A stretch of DNA of 7,762 bases from Ruminococcus sp. (GCA_029063695.1 JAIDNR010000067.1:1-7762); one strand, 5' to 3'. Numbered from the stretch's first letter, positions 1 to 5,583 are shown. A program made the numbers and translations. The notes: generated by a model not told the origin, from the sequence alone.

Positions 1-45
1 ACCCCTATTAAGTCGTCGGCAGCGTCAGATGTGTTTAATAGACAG
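1..45 (+). other. Illumina Nextera adapter remnant (not genomic)
   Basis: Bases 13-34 match the start of the Nextera read-1 transposase adapter exactly, and 35-45 match the rest of its 19-bp Tn5 mosaic end with two mismatches (35 and 39), so 31 of 33 bases agree. Bases 5-12 (CTATTAAG) match, from memory, the Nextera XT i5 index called S518/N518, and bases 1-4 (ACCC) differ by one base from the ACAC that precedes the index in the P5 oligo. The junction is independently supported: from base 46 the sequence encodes a conserved RpoA segment, and the split codon at 45-47 would be Tyr, as in Bacillus RpoA, if base 45 were T instead of the adapter G. This is an untrimmed library artefact marking a contig end. 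Confidence 0.96.
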
Positions 46-461
46 ATACTGTGGAGGACACTCGTCTCGGACAGGTTACCGACTATGACAAGCTCACTAT
101 GGAGGTATGGACCGACGGTACTATCTCTGCTAAGGAAGCTCTGTCACAGGCAGCAAATCTCCTCAATGAGCATCTCAAGCTGTTCATCGATCTCTCGGAA
201 GAGGTCGGACTTGCTGAAATCCTTGTTGAGAAAGATGAAAAGGGCAAGGAGAAAATCCTTGAAATGACTATTGAAGACCTCGATCTGTCGGTGCGTTCAT
301 TCAATTGCCTCAAACGTGCTGGAATTAATACAGTAGATGACCTCATCAACAAGTCTGAGGAAGAAATGATGAAGGTTAGAAACCTTGGAAAGAAATCCTT
401 CGATGAGGTTAAGGAAAAGCTCCAGTCACTGGGCTTTGACCTCTCCTCTGAGGAAGAATAA
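46..461 (+). CDS. rpoA: RNA polymerase alpha subunit, C-terminal part (5' truncated)
   Basis: This is the 3' part of the gene for the alpha subunit of RNA polymerase, which assembles the core enzyme and contacts UP elements and activators through its C-terminal domain. The reading frame enters from the adapter junction, so the GTG at 51 is an internal Val and not a start. The segment VEDTRLGQVTDYDKL and the EVWTDG stretch that follows are the end of the N-terminal domain. An acidic, Lys-rich linker follows, then the alpha-CTD with LSVRSFNCLKRAGI (the Arg and Asn correspond to E. coli R265 and N268) and NLGKKS. About 136 residues remain, and by comparison with Bacillus (314 residues) roughly 178 N-terminal residues are missing. 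The truncation is an assembly edge, not a pseudogene. rplQ follows after 35 nt, the usual order at the end of the alpha operon. Confidence 0.96.
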
Positions 462-496
462 TACTATTTATCACTTAAAGAAAAGGAGTGAATTAC

Positions 497-841
497 ATGC
501 CGGGTACAAGAAAGCTGGGAAGAACATCTGACCACAGAAAGGCTATGCTCAGAGGCATGGTAACTTTCCTTCTCGAAAACGGTACAATCGAAACTACCGT
601 TACAAGAGCTAAGGAAGTTCGTGCTGTTGCAGAAAAGATGATTACTATCGGTAAGAATAATGACCTGCATTCCAAGCGTCAGGTAATGGCTTATGTAACT
701 AAAGAGTCTGTTGCAAAGAAGCTTTTTGATGAGATTTCTCCCAAGTATGCAGACAGAAACGGCGGTTATACACAGATTGTTAAAATCGGACCTCGCCGTG
801 GTGATGCTGCTGAAATGGCTATCATCAAGCTTGCTGACTAA
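497..841 (+). CDS. rplQ: 50S ribosomal protein L17 (bL17)
   Basis: Encodes bL17, a structural protein of the large ribosomal subunit near the peptide exit tunnel. The 114-residue product starts MPGTRKLGRTSDHRKAMLRG, the family's signature N-terminus, and continues with TVTRAKEVR and a C-terminal GGYTQIVKIGPRRGDAAEMAI motif that is also typical. The length is close to the usual 115-127 residues. An in-frame GTG exists at 488, but it lies within the ribosome binding site AGGAG (484-488). The ATG at 497 sits 8 nt downstream of that site and gives the canonical N-terminus, so it is the chosen start. The gene is cotranscribed with rpoA and is followed by a strong terminator at 854-885. Confidence 0.97.
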   Translation: MPGTRKLGRTSDHRKAMLRGMVTFLLENGTIETTVTRAKEVRAVAEKMITIGKNNDLHSKRQVMAYVTKESVAKKLFDEISPKYADRNGGYTQIVKIGPRRGDAAEMAIIKLAD

Positions 842-853
842 TCAGTAAAATAT

Positions 854-885
854 AAATCCGTTCTCGCAATGGGAACGGATTTTTT
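854..885 (+). terminator. Intrinsic terminator of the rpoA-rplQ operon
   Basis: The arm AAATCCGTTC (854-863) pairs perfectly with GAACGGATTT (873-882). Two more pairs, U864-G872 and C865-G871, close a five-base loop (866-870), and the T run at 880-885 follows. It lies 13 nt after the rplQ stop. Only about 20 nt separate it from the yajC start, and these hold the yajC ribosome binding site. Confidence 0.93.
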
Positions 886-905
886 GTAAAGAAGGAGATT
901 AATTT

Positions 906-1415
906 ATGAAAAAGAAAATTATTATGATTTTATCATCAGCCCTGTCAACTGTGTCAACAGCCTGCATTTTTGCGATGAATGCCTTTGCTGAGGGTGAATC
1001 AGCGGCAGACAATGCTCAGGCAGCAGGCGGAAGCAGCTTTATGACATTTGTACTTCCGCTTCTTCTCATGTTCGTTCTGCTTTATTTTATGGCTATTAGA
1101 CCTCAGAAAAAACAGGAAAAAGAAGCAAAGGAAATGCAGAACAGTCTTCAGGTAGGCGATGAAATTGTTACAAACGGCGGAATTGTCGGAATGATTGTGC
1201 GTGTCGGCGATGATAATGTTGTAATTGAGACAGGCGGAGAGAGGAATAAAATCAGAATCAAGAAATGGGCAATTGCCGAGAATGTTTCTGCAAGCGAACG
1301 TGCAAAGCAGTTACAGTCCAAATCAAAGTCTCCCATTGAATCAGCCGCAGTTACTGAAAGTGATGAAAAAAAGAAGAAAAAATCCAAGAAATCCGATGGT
1401 TCAACAGAGGAATAA
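906..1415 (+). CDS. yajC: YajC-family preprotein translocase accessory subunit
   Basis: YajC is a small inner-membrane partner of the SecDF/SecYEG protein export machinery. The 169-residue product has a membrane segment at about 45-64 followed by the hallmark RPQKKQEKE (from 65), then a small beta-rich domain with VGDEIVTNGGIVG (83-95). That core is the YajC family pattern. Two additions make it longer than the usual ~110 residues: an N-terminal stretch with basic MKKK, a hydrophobic core and an AFA/E junction at 28/29 that resembles a cleavable signal peptide, and a Lys/Ser-rich charged tail from about 135. The ATG at 906 is preceded by AAGGAG at 892-897 with 8 nt spacing. No promoter fits between the upstream terminator and the gene, so it may depend on readthrough from rplQ or on a promoter I cannot see upstream. 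Confidence 0.9.
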   Translation: MKKKIIMILSSALSTVSTACIFAMNAFAEGESAADNAQAAGGSSFMTFVLPLLLMFVLLYFMAIRPQKKQEKEAKEMQNSLQVGDEIVTNGGIVGMIVRVGDDNVVIETGGERNKIRIKKWAIAENVSASERAKQLQSKSKSPIESAAVTESDEKKKKKSKKSDGSTEE

Positions 1416-1421
1416 TAAAAC

Positions 1422-1465
1422 AAGCCTCCGCATAGAATTTATTAATTCTATTTGCGGAGGTTTTT
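1422..1465 (+). terminator. Long terminator-like hairpin between yajC and the next gene
   Basis: The 5' arm at 1425-1439 (CCTCCGCATAGAATT) pairs with AATTCTA at 1444-1450 and TGCGGAGG at 1453-1460. This gives 15 pairs with one two-base bulge (1451-1452) and a four-base loop (1440-1443). Bases 1422-1424 can extend the stem with 1461-1463. The T run 1461-1465 follows directly, giving an intrinsic-terminator shape starting 7 nt after the yajC stop. On the minus strand the hairpin is followed by CTTGTTTTATT, so it might also stop leftward transcription weakly. Its 3' arm contains the ribosome binding site of the following gene. Confidence 0.82.
1454..1460 (+). promoter_or_regulatory. Ribosome binding site buried in hairpin stem
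   Basis: GCGGAGG lies 6 nt before the ATG at 1467 and is the only good ribosome binding site for the membrane-protein gene. Every base of it is paired in the 1425-1460 hairpin, so it would be masked in any transcript reading through from yajC unless the stem is opened. Confidence 0.75.
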
Positions 1466-1466
1466 C

Positions 1467-1859
1467 ATGCGTCGTCATCGTCAGAGCCTGTGGACAAACA
1501 CTTTTTTCAGTTTTGCCGTACCTGTTTTGGCAGGAACTGCCTGTATTATTCTGTGCAGTATAATTTTTGCACTGCTTGCGTTTTTTGTATTTAGAAATAT
1601 GATGTTTGCGGATATATTCACAATACTTTCTCTTGTTGCAGGCGGAACTGCAAGTGGTTATATATGTGGAAAATACCGCCGTCACCGTGGTTTGATTGAT
1701 GGTATTATATGCGGAGGTACATTATATATTCTGATTTTTACTGTCGGAACTTTTTCGGGTGAATTTACAGATATGAAAAAATTGCTCCTGCTTGTTATTG
1801 CAGGAGCAGTGGGCGGAGTTTCGGGTGTAAACTCAAAACGTCCTAAAAATCTTATGTGA
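1467..1859 (+). CDS. Small multi-pass membrane protein, TIGR04086 (YrzE-like) family
   Basis: A 130-residue, strongly hydrophobic protein with a basic start (MRRHRQ) and about four predicted membrane helices at roughly 15-43, 48-68, 76-97 and 104-121. Glycine-rich small-residue motifs such as GGTASGYICGK (59-69) and AGAVGGVSG (112-120), with Arg-rich loops, match the TIGR04086/YrzE family of unknown function as I remember it; that family is mostly found in Firmicutes. The frame is open from a TTG at 1452, but the ribosome binding site at 1454-1460 sets the start at ATG 1467. It sits downstream of yajC, which hints at but does not prove a role at the membrane or in export. The stop codon ends at 1859, one base before the opposing protease gene, and the 3' end of this coding sequence doubles as a minus-strand terminator. 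No plus-strand terminator was found after it. Confidence 0.8.
   Translation: MRRHRQSLWTNTFFSFAVPVLAGTACIILCSIIFALLAFFVFRNMMFADIFTILSLVAGGTASGYICGKYRRHRGLIDGIICGGTLYILIFTVGTFSGEFTDMKKLLLLVIAGAVGGVSGVNSKRPKNLM
1776..1808 (-). terminator. Minus-strand terminator inside the convergent coding sequence
   Basis: Read on the minus strand, TGCTCCTGC (1808-1800) pairs perfectly with GCAGGAGCA (1791-1783) around an eight-base loop. The RNA then runs through AA into six T residues (1781-1776). The stem begins 52 nt downstream of the stop codon of the protease gene. No T run follows on the plus strand, so it acts in one direction. The same bases encode residues of the TIGR04086 protein's last membrane helix (MKKLLLLVIAGAVGG, 103-117). 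Confidence 0.82.
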
Positions 1860-1860
1860 A

Positions 1861-3252
1861 TCAATAGTCGCCTGATGTATCTTCCATGAGCATAAATTCT
1901 ATTTCGTATGTTGTAATTTTTCCGTCTTTGTCAATATGAGCACATTTTGCTGGAACTTTATCTCCTGCACCGTATGAGGCAGTGATAGCGTTGTAAAGTT
2001 CGTCATATGTGCTTACGGGTATTCCGTTTATTTCAATGATAAAGTCACCCTTTTTGAGTTCAGTATTTGCAATATCGCAGTCCTCGGATATATCATTTAT
2101 ATAGATACCGCTGAAATCTTCGGGAAGTTCCAATCCGAGTTCATCTTGAATTGCATAAAGACTTGAAATATCATTCATGCTTATAAGAGTGATACCGATT
2201 CTGAAACGTCCGCCTATAAATCCGTTATTTATAAGTTCCTCGATAATCGGTTTTGCTTCATTGATTGTTATAGCAAATCCAAGTCCTTCATAGAGTGTGC
2301 TTGCATATTTTGATGATGTAATACCAATAACCTGACCATACATATTAACTAATGCACCGCCTGAGTTTCCAGGGCTTATATCGGCATTTGTTTGAATGCA
2401 GTTCATTTCAAATCCTGTTGTATCACTGCGGACTTTTCTGTTGACAGCAGAAACAATTCCGTCTGTTACGGTATTTGAAAGTCCTGCGGGGTTTCCGACG
2501 GCTATAACCTGTTCACCTACCATTACTTCGTCGGAATCGCCGAGAATTGCAGGTGATAAGTTATCGGCATTTACTTTGAGTACGGCGATGTCCGTTTTTG
2601 AATCCCTGCCTATTACTTTTGCCGAATAAATTTTGTCATCTGCCGTATGTACATCATGATAGCCGTTTGCATCAAGAACATGGGCATTTGTAACGATATA
2701 ACCGTCATTGGTAAGAATAACTCCCGAGCCTGTGCCGAGAAGATTCTTATGGAATGTATCGGAATATGTGTATATCTCTACAATGGAGTTACGGACAGAA
2801 GCCGCCGCACCCTCCGTAGTATATCTGCCGTTTTCATCAACAAAATTTTTCAGTTCATTTGCTCCATCAGGTTTGGCATTCTGATAAATAATCACACCCT
2901 GTCCCTGATTGAATACCGAAAGATTCTTTTCGCTGTTTAATATATCGGAAGCAATGCCGTAAATTCCGAGAATGAGAGTAATAAGAATGAGAAGAAAGAA
3001 CATTACAATTATTGTACGTTCATGGCGGATATGCTGTTTTTTTATTTTAATCTCCTCAACCGCTTTCATTTCAGTATAATTTATCTGTGAATTCTGTTGA
3101 AATCCGATGGGTTCATACATGAATGAATCATAGTGCGGCTGAACGGGCTTGTCATCTTTCGACGGAATCTGTCCGTTATTTTCTGTCATAACTGTTTCTT
3201 CTGTCGGAGATACGGTTTCATTGCCGATGTATATATTATCTTTTTCGTCCAT
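1861..3252 (-). CDS. Membrane-anchored HtrA/DegP-like serine protease with PDZ domain
   Basis: A 463-residue S1C-type protease expected to degrade misfolded proteins at the outer face of the membrane. Order of parts: a polar cytoplasmic tail (1-80), one membrane helix (about 80-101), an extracellular linker, a trypsin-like domain (about 150-345) and a PDZ domain (about 350-455). The catalytic triad is visible: His191 in IVTNAHVLD, Asp221 in KTDIAVLKV, and Ser297 in SPGNSGGALVN. The PDZ part contains GIYINDI and the GDFIIEINGIPV segment. The ATG at 3252 follows the kinase stop by 2 nt, and its AAGGAG ribosome binding site lies in the last kinase codons, so translation is probably coupled. It is the third gene of the regulator-kinase-protease operon. 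Its stop is one base from the stop of the opposing membrane-protein gene. The fold and class are secure; the substrate is unknown. Confidence 0.95.
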   Translation of the reverse strand: MDEKDNIYIGNETVSPTEETVMTENNGQIPSKDDKPVQPHYDSFMYEPIGFQQNSQINYTEMKAVEEIKIKKQHIRHERTIIVMFFLLILITLILGIYGIASDILNSEKNLSVFNQGQGVIIYQNAKPDGANELKNFVDENGRYTTEGAAASVRNSIVEIYTYSDTFHKNLLGTGSGVILTNDGYIVTNAHVLDANGYHDVHTADDKIYSAKVIGRDSKTDIAVLKVNADNLSPAILGDSDEVMVGEQVIAVGNPAGLSNTVTDGIVSAVNRKVRSDTTGFEMNCIQTNADISPGNSGGALVNMYGQVIGITSSKYASTLYEGLGFAITINEAKPIIEELINNGFIGGRFRIGITLISMNDISSLYAIQDELGLELPEDFSGIYINDISEDCDIANTELKKGDFIIEINGIPVSTYDELYNAITASYGAGDKVPAKCAHIDKDGKITTYEIEFMLMEDTSGDY

Positions 3253-3254
3253 AA

Positions 3255-4685
3255 TTACTTCTCCTTTTTGTCCCTGTTTGCAAGAGTCGGATTTTCGGGA
3301 ATCTGAATCTGAAATTCTGTGTATTCGCCGTAAACACTTTTAACAACGATATGACCGTTATGAAGATGCACTATCTTGCGTGATATAGACAATCCAAGTC
3401 CGAGACCTGTCTTGTCCTTGCCTCTTGATGAATCTGTTTTATAGAAACGGTTGAAAACCTGCTGTATTTCGGAATTTTTCAGACCTTCACCTGTATTTCT
3501 AACGCCTATTATACAAATATCGTCTTTTTTGTCAAATGAAAATGACAATGTACCGCCTTCATTTACAAATTTCACGGCATTTTCCACAAGATTATAAACA
3601 ACCTGTTGTATCAAATCAGGGTCAACGATTGCAGTAAGTCTGCTACTGTCAAGTTCTTCGATTTCGAGGTGTTTATCCTCGATTTTTTTCTCAAACATCA
3701 GGACAACTTTTATAACAAGGTCAGTGAGATTTGTTTCCTGAAAATTCGGTGACATTGTACCTGATTCAAAACGGCTCATATTCAGCATTGATGTTATAAG
3801 AATCCTGAGACGCTGGATTTCCTGAGATACAAGAATAAGATATTCCTGTTGTTTGCTTTTTTTGATAGTGCCGTCGAGAATACCATCAACAAATCCGCCG
3901 ATTGTAGTCATTGGAGTTCTTAATTCGTGTGAAACATTTGCAATGAACGTCTTGCTTATTTCTTCCGATTTTTCAAAGTTGGAAGCAAGAGTATTCACAC
4001 GTTCTGAAATATGCTGTAAATTGGGCGATAAGTCGGTTGAAAGCTTTTCGGAGAAATCACCTTTTGTATATTTTTCGATAATTCTGAGAAAATCATTTTC
4101 AAATTCAATATTTCTGCGGATTTTTGATTTCATCAGTAAAAAACATATCAGAAATGAAGTCAGGGCAAGGACTATATAAGCCAGTGTAATTTTAATTGTA
4201 AAATTATCAATATTATCTGTACCGCCGTATACAACAAGATATGAGCCAATGTGTTCTATACTGAATTGCCTGCCGAAAAACAAGTAAGGTTTACTGTTTG
4301 AAAGTGAGGACGAACATAATTCCAGAACTTCAGTATTATGGGCAATACGGAGACGTGTGCTTTCATCAAGTTTTGATTTGTCTTGTTCAGGAAGAATGCA
4401 TTTTCCGTCATAGTTATAAAGAAAAATCTTTACATCATGATTATCCATAAGAAGTTTTCTGAGGTTATCACAATATTCCCTATAGTCATTTCTGTCCGGT
4501 TCATATTCGGCAGAAATACAGCTTATGTAGAAATTGCCGACGTTTTTCAAATCTTTCAGCTTTGAACTTTCATATAATTTTGAGCAGATACTTATGATTA
4601 ATATTCCCACAATTATAACAACAAGCAGAATTATAATCATAGTATAGCGAAAGAGCCTGTAATAATTGCTGTCATTGATATTCAA
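3255..4685 (-). CDS. Membrane sensor histidine kinase (HisKA type)
   Basis: A 476-residue two-component sensor kinase partnering the regulator encoded just upstream. It has a membrane helix at about 13-34, an extracytoplasmic domain (about 35-163), a second helix (about 164-185) and a HAMP-like linker. The dimerization/phosphoacceptor domain carries His253 in FIANVSHELRTPM. The ATPase domain shows the N box (VVYNLVENAVKF, from 362), G1 box NTGEGL (397-402), F box FNRFYK (411-416) and G2 box GLGLGLSI (427-434). In G1 the usual Asp is Asn397. The sensor domain has Cys at 56, 72, 96 and 124, and its VKIFLYNYDGKCIL stretch recalls PDC/Cache folds, a weak resemblance. Translation starts at TTG 4685: a 9-nt ribosome binding site match (4699-4691) lies 5 nt before it, and the nearby ATG at 4692 opens only a six-codon frame. 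Confidence 0.94.
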   Translation of the reverse strand: MNINDSNYYRLFRYTMIIILLVVIIVGILIISICSKLYESSKLKDLKNVGNFYISCISAEYEPDRNDYREYCDNLRKLLMDNHDVKIFLYNYDGKCILPEQDKSKLDESTRLRIAHNTEVLELCSSSLSNSKPYLFFGRQFSIEHIGSYLVVYGGTDNIDNFTIKITLAYIVLALTSFLICFLLMKSKIRRNIEFENDFLRIIEKYTKGDFSEKLSTDLSPNLQHISERVNTLASNFEKSEEISKTFIANVSHELRTPMTTIGGFVDGILDGTIKKSKQQEYLILVSQEIQRLRILITSMLNMSRFESGTMSPNFQETNLTDLVIKVVLMFEKKIEDKHLEIEELDSSRLTAIVDPDLIQQVVYNLVENAVKFVNEGGTLSFSFDKKDDICIIGVRNTGEGLKNSEIQQVFNRFYKTDSSRGKDKTGLGLGLSISRKIVHLHNGHIVVKSVYGEYTEFQIQIPENPTLANRDKKEK

Positions 4686-4690
4686 AAAAC

Positions 4691-4699
4691 ATCACCTCC
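4691..4699 (-). promoter_or_regulatory. Strong ribosome binding site fixing a TTG start
   Basis: GGAGGTGAT on the minus strand matches nine consecutive bases of the 16S 3' end complement and ends 5 nt before the TTG at 4685. This supports the non-ATG start of the kinase gene. A very strong site may offset a weak start codon. Confidence 0.85.
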
Positions 4700-4708
4700 G
4701 AAATTAAA

Positions 4709-4734
4709 CAGGGGACAGAATGAAAAGTCCCCTG
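4709..4734 (-). promoter_or_regulatory. Intercistronic hairpin between regulator and kinase genes
   Basis: CAGGGGAC and GTCCCCTG form a perfect 8-bp stem (4734-4727 with 4716-4709) around a ten-base loop, in the 55-nt gap between the regulator stop and the kinase start. On the minus strand it is followed by TTTAATTTCGG, an interrupted T run. It could be a weak terminator/attenuator or an RNA-processing and stability element that lowers kinase and protease output relative to the regulator. Confidence 0.6.
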
Positions 4735-4740
4735 AAGTAA

Positions 4741-5448
4741 TTATTCTTCTTCCTCAGCCTCAAACTTATAGCCAACGCCCCATACAGTTTTGAGAGTCCA
4801 TTTTTCGGAAACATTCTCCAGTTTTTCACGAAGCCTCTTGATATGGACATCGATGGTTCTTGAATCGCCGTAGTATTCAAATCCCCATACTTCATCAAGA
4901 AGCTGGTCACGGGTATAAACTCTGTTCGGATTTGAAGCAAGATAATAGAGGAGTTCAAGTTCTTTCGGCGGAGTATCAATATTCTTGCCGTTGACTTTAA
5001 GTTCATAGCGTGTCATATTGACTGACAGCTTATCATAGTGAACTTCCTTTATTTCAGGTTCAACATTAACATATCCGACACGTCTTGTAACAGCATTTAT
5101 ACGTGCAATAACCTCTTTGGCATCGAAAGGCTTGACTATATAATCATCAGCACCGAGTTCCAGACCGATAACCTTGTCTATTGTTTCGCCCTTGGCGGTA
5201 ATCATAATAATCGGAACATTTGATTTTTTACGGATTTCTCTGCAAACCTGCCAGCCGTCCATGCCCGGAAGCATTATATCAAGCAGAACCATATCAGGCT
5301 TGAGAGCATTGAACTTAACAACAGCTTCCTCGCCGTCGTGAGAAAGAATAACGCTGTAGCCATCTTTCTCAAGATATAGTCTGAGCAGGTCGCATATATT
5401 TTTATCATCGTCCACAATCAGAACTTTCAGACTTTTTTCATTTGCCAT
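4741..5448 (-). CDS. OmpR/PhoB-family response regulator
   Basis: A 235-residue DNA-binding response regulator. The receiver domain (about 8-120) has the acidic pair Asp13/Asp14, phosphoacceptor Asp57 in VLLDIMLPGMDG, Thr84 and Lys106 (VKPF). The C-terminal winged-helix domain (about 137-230) has PPKELELLYYLASNPNRVYTR, a recognition-helix region with DSRTIDVHIKRLREKL (195-210) and the closing VWGVGYKF. A TTG at 5466 is in frame, but the ribosome binding site GAAGG at 5460-5456 lies 7 nt before the ATG at 5448, which gives the normal MANEKSLKVLIVDDD N-terminus. It is the first gene of the operon, with its own consensus promoter about 30 nt upstream. The partner is the kinase at 3255-4685. Targets are unknown, but the protease in the same operon suggests envelope stress control and possibly autoregulation. 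The acidic AEEEE tail is a small oddity. Confidence 0.96.
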   Translation of the reverse strand: MANEKSLKVLIVDDDKNICDLLRLYLEKDGYSVILSHDGEEAVVKFNALKPDMVLLDIMLPGMDGWQVCREIRKKSNVPIIMITAKGETIDKVIGLELGADDYIVKPFDAKEVIARINAVTRRVGYVNVEPEIKEVHYDKLSVNMTRYELKVNGKNIDTPPKELELLYYLASNPNRVYTRDQLLDEVWGFEYYGDSRTIDVHIKRLREKLENVSEKWTLKTVWGVGYKFEAEEEE

Positions 5449-5483
5449 TGCAATACCTTCTTTCAATATAACTATATAAGTAT

Positions 5484-5512
5484 ATTATACAGCAGATAAC
5501 TGAAAATGTCAA
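5484..5512 (-). promoter_or_regulatory. Consensus sigma-A promoter of the regulator-kinase-protease operon
   Basis: On the minus strand TTGACA (5512-5507) and TATAAT (5489-5484) are both perfect and separated by exactly 17 bases. Transcription should start near 5477, leaving a leader of about 30 nt before the ATG at 5448. It lies between the upstream terminator and the operon, where a promoter is needed. Confidence 0.93.
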
Positions 5513-5537
5513 TATTAATTTTTTTGATTTTTTTAAA
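5513..5537 (-). promoter_or_regulatory. A-tract UP-element-like region
   Basis: Directly upstream of the -35 box are two A7 tracts on the minus strand (5534-5528 and 5525-5519), 9 bases apart, within an almost pure AT stretch. The position and composition suit an alpha-CTD-binding UP element or intrinsic bend. Confidence 0.6.
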
Positions 5538-5543
5538 TAGACT

Positions 5544-5576
5544 TAATAAAAAACCGTCCTGAGAAGGACGGTTTTT
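5544..5576 (-). terminator. Intrinsic terminator after the TPR-protein gene
   Basis: On the minus strand AAAAACCGTCCT (5576-5565) pairs with AGGACGGTTTTT (5560-5549) around a TCTC tetraloop. The T run extends through 5548 and is followed by ATTAA. It begins 8 nt after the stop codon of the TPR gene and isolates the regulator operon from upstream transcription. Confidence 0.93.
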
Positions 5577-5583
5577 GTAAATC

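Noticed and set aside
51..53. GTG as the start of a short rpoA-like protein
   Set aside because: It encodes an internal conserved Val; the frame is cut at the adapter junction, not begun here.
31..267. Plus-strand open frame starting in the first 45 bases
   Set aside because: It starts within the adapter and is out of frame with the clear rpoA protein.
831..856. Possible promoter for yajC (TTGCTG ... TATAAA)
   Set aside because: The spacing is only 14 bases and the boxes are imperfect, and a start there would still transcribe the terminator.
1425..1460. The yajC-downstream inverted repeat as an insertion-sequence end or attachment site
   Set aside because: A single hairpin with a T tail and no matching copy elsewhere in the window is better explained as a terminator/RNA structure.
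1860..2000. Search for a plus-strand terminator after the TIGR04086-type gene
   Set aside because: T runs occur (for example near 1916-1922) but no stable stem precedes them, so none is annotated.
2647..2940. Plus-strand open frame opposite the protease gene
   Set aside because: It lies wholly antisense to the catalytic-domain coding sequence and has no initiation signals.
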